From a virus, in the IMG/VR virus record IMGVR_UViG_3300035698_005679, positions 1 to 36,284 of that record: DNA of 36,284 nucleotides; one strand, given 5' to 3'. Position numbers and translations under genes: made by a program. Under the pieces are notes generated by a model. The model made no database searches and had not been told where the DNA came from. It saw nothing but the letters and a program-made list of their open reading frames with translations. Positions 29,436 through 36,284 of this stretch are shown here, in pieces (position 1 is the stretch's first letter; each line of letters begins with the position of its first letter).

Positions 29436-30593
29436 ATGGCAAATAAGCGAATTTACTATGCTGTGCAAGCAGTAGGCGTTAAGGGTTTGGATAGTAACGG
29501 AGACGTACTATCATCCAACCTAAACGCTATCCGTGGCGCACAATCTGTAGGTATGACCACCAACTTTAACTTGGAGCAAGTCTTCCAGTTGGGTATGTTG
29601 GCTATCTACGAAAACATCGAAGACTTACCTGATGTTGAAGTTTCTTTGACTAAGGTATTAGATGGTTTTCCATTAATTTACCACGAATCAACAACTAACG
29701 GCGCCAACCCAACCCTAGCTGGTCGGTCTAATGCTCGTTGTACCGTAGGTCTAGAAATCTTTGATGATACTGTTGAATCTGCTAGTGGAGACCCAGGTGG
29801 TCGAGTAAACTGCTCCGGCATGTATATCTCTTCCGTTGCCTATAACTTCCCCCTAGACGATAACTTTACAGAAGACGTAACCCTTGTAGGGAACAATAAG
29901 GTTTGGAGTAATGACCCAAATGCTACAGCGACATTGCCAGCCAATGAAGCTATTGTTATTACGGCTTTTGCAGATAATGCCGACACCCCTACTGGTTCTG
30001 GCGGTGTAAACCGTCGAGAAAACCTAATCATGGGCTCTGGACTACCAGGCATTGGCATTGAGGTTTATGATGTCTGTATTTTCCCAACGGAAATTCCAGG
30101 TATTACTGCCGTCAATGGCACGGGTTATAATATCGACAGCGGCCAAGAGTTTGGCGCCCACTTCTCATCTATTAGCGTGTCTGTTGACCTCGGTCGAGAG
30201 AACATTAATGAGCTGGGACGTAAAGGCCCCTATCACCGCAGCGTTACCTTCCCTATTGAAGTCACTACAGAATTTGAGCTAACCTCTCACTCTGGAGACT
30301 TGATTTCTCATACGGAAGATGGTATTTACAATACTAGCTCTCACCCTTGCGGTGGCGGTGGTAACCTTGCAGATGCCGCAATTCGTATTTCGACCTGCGA
30401 AGGAACCAGAATCTATCTGGGCAACAAGAACAAGCTATCCTCTGTAAACTATACTGGTGGTGATGCTGGTGGTGGAAACGTCTCTGTTTCCTACACATAC
30501 ACTACCTTTAATGACTTTACTGTGGTGCATACTCTAGACCCCCATGCAAGTGGTACGGCCTGGTGGGCTGCCCGTGGAACATACTTGTCCTAA
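29436..30593 (+). CDS. Major tail tube protein
   Basis: A 385-aa beta-rich protein with GGGAG before ATG 29436, its own promoter-like motif, and a strong terminator after it: the pattern of a very highly expressed virion gene. It precedes two chaperone-like genes and the tape measure, the conserved order for the tail tube subunit. It has extended strands (Y-Y-A-V-Q-A-V-G-V-K-G-L-D, L-E-V-F-D-like segments) and a Gly-rich C-terminal region (H-P-C-G-G-G-G-N and G-G-D-A-G-G-G-N-V). The absence of a sheath gene next to it favours a non-contractile tail. Assignment is by position and expression signals. Confidence 0.75.
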   Translation: MANKRIYYAVQAVGVKGLDSNGDVLSSNLNAIRGAQSVGMTTNFNLEQVFQLGMLAIYENIEDLPDVEVSLTKVLDGFPLIYHESTTNGANPTLAGRSNARCTVGLEIFDDTVESASGDPGGRVNCSGMYISSVAYNFPLDDNFTEDVTLVGNNKVWSNDPNATATLPANEAIVITAFADNADTPTGSGGVNRRENLIMGSGLPGIGIEVYDVCIFPTEIPGITAVNGTGYNIDSGQEFGAHFSSISVSVDLGRENINELGRKGPYHRSVTFPIEVTTEFELTSHSGDLISHTEDGIYNTSSHPCGGGGNLADAAIRISTCEGTRIYLGNKNKLSSVNYTGGDAGGGNVSVSYTYTTFNDFTVVHTLDPHASGTAWWAARGTYLS

Positions 30594-30608
30594 GTAGTTA
30601 AAAATTAA

Positions 30609-30640
30609 GGGCGTAGTCCACTAGGATTACGCCCTTTTTT
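30609..30640 (+). terminator. Strong rho-independent terminator after tail tube gene
   Basis: An 11-bp stem (30609-30619 with 30624-30634, one G.T pair) has the loop ACTA and six T (30635-30640). It ends the tail tube transcript and is followed at once by a new promoter-like motif (30661-30670). Confidence 0.93.
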
Positions 30641-30660
30641 CTTACCTTTTTAGCCTGTGT

Positions 30661-30670
30661 CGTGTATAAT
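30661..30670 (+). promoter_or_regulatory. Phage promoter-like motif CGTGTATAAT with leader hairpin
   Basis: CGTGTATAAT lies 21 bases after the terminator. A small hairpin AGGGG-TCA-CCCCT (30674-30686) sits at the expected start of the RNA, which would cap the 5' end. Terminator directly followed by motif supports its role as a promoter for the chaperone-like genes. Confidence 0.55.
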
Positions 30671-30776
30671 ATAAGGGGTCACCCCTGTTTTGCGATAGCC
30701 CAACGTCGCCCATATTACAGATTGGTGGGGCGAGTAGAATAGAGAGACCTTGACCACTAGGATTCCAGAGGATTTT

Positions 30777-31841
30777 ATGGATAAGCATAGAGCTGAGATA
30801 TTACTATATCAAATCATGTCGGGATACACTAAAGTCAGTGTTGCAGAAAAAACACTGTTAGTTCAAACCCCCACTCTAGCCCAAAAACGAGAAGCATTCG
30901 AGGTATACCAGCGAGCATATGACAGCTCCGCCTACGACCTCTGGATGACAGATGCTCAAAACAAAAATCTCCTCGTATCTCTAGGCGTAATATCAAAAGA
31001 AATAGACGAAAACTTTAAGGAAATTGAGAAGAGAATTGAAGACCTTAAAGTAGACATGTTCGAATGTGCTTTCGACACCAAGAAGAAAGAGACCGCCCGT
31101 CTCCTCTTGAATAAAGTAAGAGATAAGCACATAGACATGCTAACAAAACGCCACCAATATGACTCCACAACCAGACATGGTTATGCCGACATAATAAAGG
31201 CCCAATTCCTAATCGCCTCTACCCTCACAGATGAGGACGGTCGCCCACTCTTTGATAACCCCCACACTGCTACTTTCTTTCTGCTTGAAAAAGTTATTCT
31301 TCAATTAAACCAGAATAGAGTTAACGAATCAACCTTTCGATATATAGCCAGGTTAGAGGAGTGGAGGGGATATTGGTCACTAGGTAAGGCGACAGGTAAT
31401 CCTTTTGGCAAGGCCCCCATATTATTGTCTGATGACCAGAAGCTCCTCTGTCAGATTTCCCGTATGTATGATAGTGCCTATGAACATACTGAGTGTCCTA
31501 GCGATGTAATTATTGAGGACGATGACTGTTTCGACGGTTGGATGATTAAGGAAAGACGTAAGAATGAACAAGAAAAGAGTAAGAAGATGGTAGAAGATAC
31601 AGCAGGAAAGAAGCATGGTAAGGCTCAGGAACTATTTATTGTTACTGGTTCCAAAGAAGATGCTAGAAAAATCAACAGTCTTAATGATGCCGAAGCACGA
31701 CTTGTGAAGAAGCAAAGAGAGGCTGCCCTTAAGCAAAAGGGGACTATAGCAGAATCTGATTTGCCCGACCAAAAACGTAAGTTACAAATTGAAGCCTCTC
31801 GGATGATGTCTGAGACAATTAAAAAGGGTAAGGGAAAGTAG
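30777..31841 (+). CDS. Tail assembly-type protein (chaperone-like)
   Basis: A 354-aa protein; I start at ATG 30777 after AGAGGA (a TTG at 30750 is less likely). It is helical and highly charged throughout (I-S-K-E-I-D-E-N-F-K-E-I-E-K-R-I-E-D-L), with a lysine-rich C-terminus (K-G-K-G-K). Located between tail tube and tape measure, as are tail assembly chaperones. No known fold is recognised and no -1 slip site into the next gene was seen. Could be the G-type chaperone. Confidence 0.5.
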   Translation: MDKHRAEILLYQIMSGYTKVSVAEKTLLVQTPTLAQKREAFEVYQRAYDSSAYDLWMTDAQNKNLLVSLGVISKEIDENFKEIEKRIEDLKVDMFECAFDTKKKETARLLLNKVRDKHIDMLTKRHQYDSTTRHGYADIIKAQFLIASTLTDEDGRPLFDNPHTATFFLLEKVILQLNQNRVNESTFRYIARLEEWRGYWSLGKATGNPFGKAPILLSDDQKLLCQISRMYDSAYEHTECPSDVIIEDDDCFDGWMIKERRKNEQEKSKKMVEDTAGKKHGKAQELFIVTGSKEDARKINSLNDAEARLVKKQREAALKQKGTIAESDLPDQKRKLQIEASRMMSETIKKGKGK

Positions 31842-31849
31842 GAAATAAA

Positions 31850-32269
31850 ATGGAAAAGAAAGAAAACAGAGAAGAAATGCTAGATTTCTTAAAGATGAAA
31901 AAGCTAAAAGAGGATGCCAGAAAAGTTAATCAGGCTCGCTCCGAAGCTAATTCTAGTAGGAAACTAGAGTCCGTCATACAAAAGAAATGCCAGACTACGA
32001 TGATAGGGGCCTTGGCTCGTTTCGAGGAAAGGTTTGGTCATTTGTGGGGACATGAGTCGGTCGATGCGCTGACTAGTTCCGAAAAAGTGTGGAGAGAGAT
32101 TTGGGAGGTTGTTAGGACTGAGGTTCTCAATAACGGAAATAATCAGTTGAGGGGCATTAAGGAAGAATTGGCTAGATACACAGTAAACTATAAGGGTTAT
32201 GAGATTAAATTACCAGTAAAGGCTATCGTGATTACTGGGGAACCAACCAAGGAGCAGAGCGATGAGTAA
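31850..32269 (+). CDS. Small helical protein between tube and tape measure
   Basis: A 139-aa protein starting eight bases after the preceding stop (AGGAAATAAA before ATG). The first ~60 residues are lysine/glutamate-rich helices (K-M-K-K-L-K-E-D-A-R-K-V). The middle has a W-x-H-E-S-V-D-A-L-T-S segment, and the C-terminus is acidic. It overlaps the next gene by eight bases. Position points to tail assembly. Confidence 0.5.
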   Translation: MEKKENREEMLDFLKMKKLKEDARKVNQARSEANSSRKLESVIQKKCQTTMIGALARFEERFGHLWGHESVDALTSSEKVWREIWEVVRTEVLNNGNNQLRGIKEELARYTVNYKGYEIKLPVKAIVITGEPTKEQSDE

Positions 32270-33134
32270 AGTTATCAAAACTTTTAAGATTGAAAAAGAG
32301 ATTGATGTACCTGGAGAAGGAAAGGTAACTCAGGAAGTTGAGTATGCCGTTTTTGAGCCAACCAACGAGGATTACAGAGATGCTCGTAAGGTTTACAACA
32401 CAGTATTTTCTGACGCCGTAATGTCGGGAGCTATTGTCCGAGAAAAGATGGACGAAGTGTTGAGGAAGCAGGGCCTTTGGAGCGACGAGAAAGAGGCGGA
32501 ATTTCAGGCTTTTCAAAAGCAGATTTTCGACAAGGAGAAGCAGTTGGCCTCCGGTGGCGTCAAACTTTCCGAAGCCAAGGCTATCGCCCTTGATATTGCT
32601 GAGATTAGAGGGAACATGTCAAAGTTGCTATCTCCCAAGATGGCCCTAGATGGCAATTCTGCCCAAGGACAGGCCGATAATGAGCAGTTCAACTGCTTGG
32701 TTTCTCGCTGTGTGGTGTATAATGATAGTAAGAAGAAGTTCTTCAAAAACTATGAAGACTTTCAAAATAGCATAAGGTCTGATGAGGCGATTCAGGGCGC
32801 CAATATTCTCGCCAAGTATATGTATGGTGTGGATGATACCCAGCAGAAGAATCTGGTGGAAAACCGTTTCCTTCTGGACTTTGGTTTCTGCAACGACAAA
32901 CTTCAACTAGTTGACAAAGAGGGTAAACTGGTAGATAAGAAGGGGCGTCGCATTGATGATGAGGGGTTCCTTTTGGATTCAGAAAACCAGCGGGTTGACG
33001 AAAACGGCATCCGTATAAGCAAGAAGGGGCACTACCTTGTAGACGCTAAGCCCTTTCTTGATGATGACGGCAATGAAGTAGAGACGACTTGGAGCTATGC
33101 TCAAGACGAAGAAGTGAAAACTCCTTCTGAATAA
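32262..33134 (+). CDS. Tail assembly-type protein with heptapeptide repeats
   Basis: A 290-aa protein upstream of the tape measure, with AGGAGCAGAGCG before the ATG. Residues ~1-200 are mixed alpha/beta with several charged helices. Residues 217-273 carry about eight heptads of the form [VIL]-D-x-x-G-x-[LR] (V-D-K-E-G-K-L, V-D-K-K-G-R-R, I-D-D-E-G-F-L ...). Such D-x-x-G heptads suggest calcium-like or beta-turn stacking. Position fits the larger tail chaperone. A promoter-like motif lies inside at 32714-32723. Confidence 0.5.
   Translation: MSKVIKTFKIEKEIDVPGEGKVTQEVEYAVFEPTNEDYRDARKVYNTVFSDAVMSGAIVREKMDEVLRKQGLWSDEKEAEFQAFQKQIFDKEKQLASGGVKLSEAKAIALDIAEIRGNMSKLLSPKMALDGNSAQGQADNEQFNCLVSRCVVYNDSKKKFFKNYEDFQNSIRSDEAIQGANILAKYMYGVDDTQQKNLVENRFLLDFGFCNDKLQLVDKEGKLVDKKGRRIDDEGFLLDSENQRVDENGIRISKKGHYLVDAKPFLDDDGNEVETTWSYAQDEEVKTPSE
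32714..32723 (+). promoter_or_regulatory. Internal exact GGTGTATAAT match
   Basis: A second exact GGTGTATAAT occurs inside the 32262-33134 coding region, in codons for V-V-Y-N. A transcript from here would reach the terminator at 33147-33206 after about 480 bases. It may be a chance hit, as it is the only one not in an intergenic gap. Confidence 0.25.
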
Positions 33135-33146
33135 TAAATAATGGAT

Positions 33147-33206
33147 AGTGGTTATACCGGAAGACTTTCTCAGCTAGAGGTCTACCCCGGTATGACCACT
33201 TTTTTT
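33147..33206 (+). terminator. Hairpin terminator directly before tape measure gene
   Basis: AGTGGT pairs with ACCACT (33147-33152 with 33195-33200); ATACCGG pairs with CCGGTAT just inside, and an inner AGAC/GTCT adds a further short stem around a large loop. A T7 run (33200-33206) follows. The tape measure ATG is only 13 bases further, so the terminator probably attenuates that gene rather than closing the operon. Confidence 0.75.
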
Positions 33207-33219
33207 ATAGGTACACATA

Positions 33220-36200
33220 ATGGCAAACGCATTTAATCTAACGGCAGTACTAAACTTCGCCGGTCCTAATAATTTGGGTCCCGTGATTTCTCGTGCCAAT
33301 AAAATGTTGAGGCAGGGCCTAGATACAAACATAGGCCTTAAGCTGAGTACTAATAGTACGAAGCAGCTAGGGGCCCTAAATAGCCAACTTGTCAAAATTA
33401 ATACCAGTCTTCAAAACATTAGTGGTAATGCTAAACTGGCGTCTGAATCCTTAGAGAAAATGTCGAGGTCTGCTGGTGGGGCTGCTCTTAACGTAAAGAA
33501 GGTGTCTACAAATTCTAAGGGTATTTCTAAGGAAATGGATAAGACGGCTAAGTCTACAGAAAAAGCCTTAACTCAAATGGAAAGTTTGGGCAAGGCTGGT
33601 GGATTGGCGTTGAAAAGATTTCTTGGTTTCACCATTGCTACTGGCGTAGTTTTTGGTTTCGTCAGAGCTATTACTAGTGCTACTGCGGAAGCTATTAAAT
33701 TTGATAGGGAACTTGTAAAGATTGCCCAAGTTAGAGGAAGCTCCACTGCTGCCCTTGCTGGTCTAACCGCTGAGATAGAAAGACTGTCTAAGGCTTTTAG
33801 TGTTTCTGCTAACTCCCTATTGAGCGTATCTCGTGTTCTATCCCAGACAGGTCTGTCTATTCGAGATACTACGGTCGCCCTTGAGGCCCTTGCTAAGTCT
33901 GAACTAGCCCCAACCTTCGGCGATATTGAGCAGACAGCAGAAGGTGCTATTGCTGCCATGCGCCAATTCAGGTTGGAAACTGACCAATTAGAGGCGACCC
34001 TTGGTTCCATTAATGCCGTGGCTGGTAGTTTCGCCGTAGAATCCGAAGACATTATTGCTGCTATTCGTAGAACTGGTGGTGTGTTTGCCGCTGCCAGTGG
34101 AGATATCGGAAGTTTTGATAAGTCTTTGAGGTTGGAGAAGCTACAAGAGTTCGTTGCCATCTTCACATCTGTTAGAGCTACGACTCGTGAGTCTGCCGAA
34201 ACCATTGCTACGGGCCTACGAACCGTCTTTACTCGCGTTCAGCGAGGTTCTACCATTGTTGCTTTGAAGGAGTTGGGCGTAAACCTACAAGATGCAGAAG
34301 GTAATTTTATTGGTACGTTTGATGCTGTCGCACAACTAAGTAAGGGGCTTTCTGACTTAGACCCTCGAAGTTCAAAGTTCAACCAGATTATTGAGGAGTT
34401 GGGCGGTTTCCGTCAGGTTGGTAAGGTTATTCCGTTGATTCAGCGATTTGCTGATGCTCAGAAGGCTCTTGCTGTTGCTCAGGCTGGAGAGGGTTCTTTG
34501 GCTGAGGATGCTGCTCAGGCCCAACAAACCTTAGCTGTTCAAATCGCTAAAGTGCGAGAAGAGTTCGGGGCCCTAATTCGTGACTTAACCAATACAGGTT
34601 CCTTTAGAACTATCATTGGCCTTGTCCTTAAGGCTACCACGGGCTTAATCAAACTAGCAAGTTCTATCAAACCTATCCTGCCTATCTTGGCGGCTTTCGC
34701 TGCCATCAAAGGTCTCTCTGCTATCAGAGAATTTGGTAGTGGATTTGTGGGAGGGTTTAAGGGGTCTTCAGGGGAAGGTTATGCTGATGCTGGTGGGTCT
34801 ATCGCTTCTACTCTTAAGGGAGAAGGAGCGGACAGTCTTGGCAAGTCTACTGCTGTTAAGGCAAATACTGACGCATTGGTAGCCCTAACTACTACGATTA
34901 AGAATTATGGGGGCGCTCAAGGCTTCCACTTTGCAAGTGGTGGTACGGTGCCAGGCTCTGGAAATTCAGATACGGTCAGGGCAAAGTTGACCCCAGGCGA
35001 GTTCGTAATTAAGAAGAGTGCGGCTGCTGCTATCGGCCATGATAATTTGAAGCAGATGAATAAGAATCCGGCCAGGTTTGCATTAGGGGGATTCAGTCAG
35101 TATGCTTTAGCTGTAGTAGACCCATCTTTCCAGTTCGGTGCTATTGTAGGAGATGGTAGAACTGCTGGTACATCAGGCTTACAGTTAATTAAAAGTGGCT
35201 ATAGTAAGGTTGTCAAGGATAATAGTACGGCTAAAGATAGGCTAAAAACGGAGGTCAAGGTAACTTCTGGTTCTTTGGAGGCTATGGCTCATATAGTTCC
35301 AGTTGATGCAACTAAAACTCATGCTATGGCTGACAACATTGTCGATGTTGCAATTCCAAACGCTATTCAAGGTGCCATAGCTACCTATGACGGCGTACCA
35401 GCTCCCGACCAAGTAATTATTAATTCTCTCAAAGCCCTAGAAGACCAAAGAGAGGCTTTAAAAGGAAATATATTTGAAGCTTCTATAAGAGCTTATACAT
35501 CAACCTTTGCTGACAGAAAATCTCCACTACTTGACTTCCCTGAAGGTTTAGATGGAGAACAGCTTACGTTTTTAACTGGAACTTTGGGAAATGTCTTAAA
35601 AGACCTTCCTACAGACGCTAAAATCAACTTGAATCCAGACAATACAGGTTCCCTTATTGGAAAGGCTATCAGTTCTGGTGCGCCACTTATCAGCCAGAAT
35701 AAACTAACGGAGTTCACGGACGAAGAAACGGCTGCCGCTGAGGCAGCAAAAAATAAGAAGGCCAAGGGCGGGCAAGTCGATAGCATCAACGCCCTTCTAA
35801 CTCCAGGCGAGTTCGTCATCAATAGGGGGGCCGCAAGTACGCTGGGAGCCAAGAAACTACACGAACTAAACAATGCTGATAAGGTACAAAAATTCAATAC
35901 TGGGGGACCAGTAGGGCGAGTTCATAGAAGATTTTCAGGTGCCACTTCTACTCAAGTTGTAGACCCATCCATCCTAAATAGTATTAAGGCACTGGGGGCC
36001 AACAGTCAAAGTGGCGCTGATACAATCAGACAGTTGACTAATGAGGCGATTAAGGTTGGGGCAACCTTCAAGGAATTGGTTCAGGTGTTGTCTGCTGCTG
36101 TAGAAGGAGCTAGGAATGCCTCCAGAATACCTACCGGGAGTAGGGCTGCTCTTTCTCCAAGAGTAGCGGAAAGTCGGGCAGCTAAAAGGGCTGGACAGTC

Positions 36201-36284
36201 TGCCATTTCTGATATTCCAGGCACAAGGGCCGAGGCTGAGAATCTTGAGAAGTTGTACACCGATGCGCTAGATGCGATAGCTAC
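33220..36284 (+). CDS. Tail tape measure protein, partial (runs off right edge)
   Basis: An open frame of 1021 codons from ATG 33220 to the edge with no stop. Tape measure proteins set tail length and are ejected with DNA. Residues ~1-110 are helical and Ser/Lys-rich. At ~165-480 lies the TP901-type core, with R-T-G-G-V-F-A-A-A and A-T-G-L-R-T-V-F-T-R-V-Q. Hydrophobic segments are at ~130-155 and ~480-510. Two copies of the G-G-x-V ... L-T-P-G-E-F-V-I motif lie near residues 590 and 860. The ribosome site is weak (ATAGG). Position after tube and chaperones fits exactly. Confidence 0.93.
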   Translation, partial: MANAFNLTAVLNFAGPNNLGPVISRANKMLRQGLDTNIGLKLSTNSTKQLGALNSQLVKINTSLQNISGNAKLASESLEKMSRSAGGAALNVKKVSTNSKGISKEMDKTAKSTEKALTQMESLGKAGGLALKRFLGFTIATGVVFGFVRAITSATAEAIKFDRELVKIAQVRGSSTAALAGLTAEIERLSKAFSVSANSLLSVSRVLSQTGLSIRDTTVALEALAKSELAPTFGDIEQTAEGAIAAMRQFRLETDQLEATLGSINAVAGSFAVESEDIIAAIRRTGGVFAAASGDIGSFDKSLRLEKLQEFVAIFTSVRATTRESAETIATGLRTVFTRVQRGSTIVALKELGVNLQDAEGNFIGTFDAVAQLSKGLSDLDPRSSKFNQIIEELGGFRQVGKVIPLIQRFADAQKALAVAQAGEGSLAEDAAQAQQTLAVQIAKVREEFGALIRDLTNTGSFRTIIGLVLKATTGLIKLASSIKPILPILAAFAAIKGLSAIREFGSGFVGGFKGSSGEGYADAGGSIASTLKGEGADSLGKSTAVKANTDALVALTTTIKNYGGAQGFHFASGGTVPGSGNSDTVRAKLTPGEFVIKKSAAAAIGHDNLKQMNKNPARFALGGFSQYALAVVDPSFQFGAIVGDGRTAGTSGLQLIKSGYSKVVKDNSTAKDRLKTEVKVTSGSLEAMAHIVPVDATKTHAMADNIVDVAIPNAIQGAIATYDGVPAPDQVIINSLKALEDQREALKGNIFEASIRAYTSTFADRKSPLLDFPEGLDGEQLTFLTGTLGNVLKDLPTDAKINLNPDNTGSLIGKAISSGAPLISQNKLTEFTDEETAAAEAAKNKKAKGGQVDSINALLTPGEFVINRGAASTLGAKKLHELNNADKVQKFNTGGPVGRVHRRFSGATSTQVVDPSILNSIKALGANSQSGADTIRQLTNEAIKVGATFKELVQVLSAAVEGARNASRIPTGSRAALSPRVAESRAAKRAGQSAISDIPGTRAEAENLEKLYTDALDAIA

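Noticed and set aside
30750-30776. TTG start for the 30777 gene
   Set aside because: AGAGGA lies just before ATG 30777, whereas the TTG has no well-spaced site.
31841-32269. Classic tail-chaperone -1 frameshift between 30777-31841 and 31850-32269
   Set aside because: There is a clean stop, an eight-base gap and a separate start; no slippery site was found at the end of the first gene.

Overview
This window is part of a tailed double-stranded DNA bacteriophage genome (Caudoviricetes). The right two thirds is a virion morphogenesis block in head-to-tail order: large terminase, portal, protease/scaffold, decoration protein, major capsid protein, fibre-like proteins, neck proteins, tail tube, two likely tail chaperones, and a tape measure that runs off the right edge. 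No contractile sheath gene is visible, so a long non-contractile tail is the simplest reading. The host is bacterial (Shine-Dalgarno starts, sigma70-type promoter, rho-independent terminators) but cannot be named from the sequence.

Layout. (1) 1-1093, minus strand: four tiny unrecognised genes separated by three copies of an ~87-bp structured repeat that also supplies the stop codons. (2) 1094-1762: the longest gene-free stretch, with a T-rich segment, eleven back-to-back ~19-bp repeats that resemble the 3' tail of 16S rRNA (perfect Shine-Dalgarno cores on the minus strand), and a G/C-tract hairpin pair. (3) 1763-5069, minus strand: a GIY-YIG homing endonuclease, a terminator, a DUF2784-like membrane protein, a HAD domain fused to nicotinamide phosphoribosyltransferase (NAMPT), and a zinc-ribbon protein. 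This set is read from a strong sigma70-like promoter near 5167-5197. (4) 5229-10707, plus strand: a small protein, a sigma-factor-like protein, a possible small terminase, a GDP-mannose 4,6-dehydratase, an HNH endonuclease, unknown small genes and an ERCC4-type nuclease. (5) 10673-14482: large terminase interrupted by two inteins, one in Walker A and one right after Walker B. (6) 14540-19912: portal, protease with a probable nested scaffold, decoration protein, major capsid protein, then a strong terminator. (7) 19997-25770: fibre-like and repeat-rich proteins, unusually placed between capsid and neck genes. (8) 26065-29373: neck/head-tail joining genes, including one frame-broken remnant. (9) 29436-36284: tail tube, terminator, chaperone-like genes, hairpin terminator, tape measure.

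Regulation. A recurring 10-bp motif close to GGTGTATAAT lies in the gaps before portal, protease/scaffold, tail tube, the first chaperone-like gene and the DUF2784 gene. No conserved -35 box accompanies it. I propose it is a phage late promoter read with the sigma-like protein at 5417-6058. The most unusual features are the 16S-tail-like repeat array, the structured intercistronic repeat, the apparent class 3 intein, the HAD-NAMPT fusion with an internal start, and the W/R nonapeptide repeat protein.
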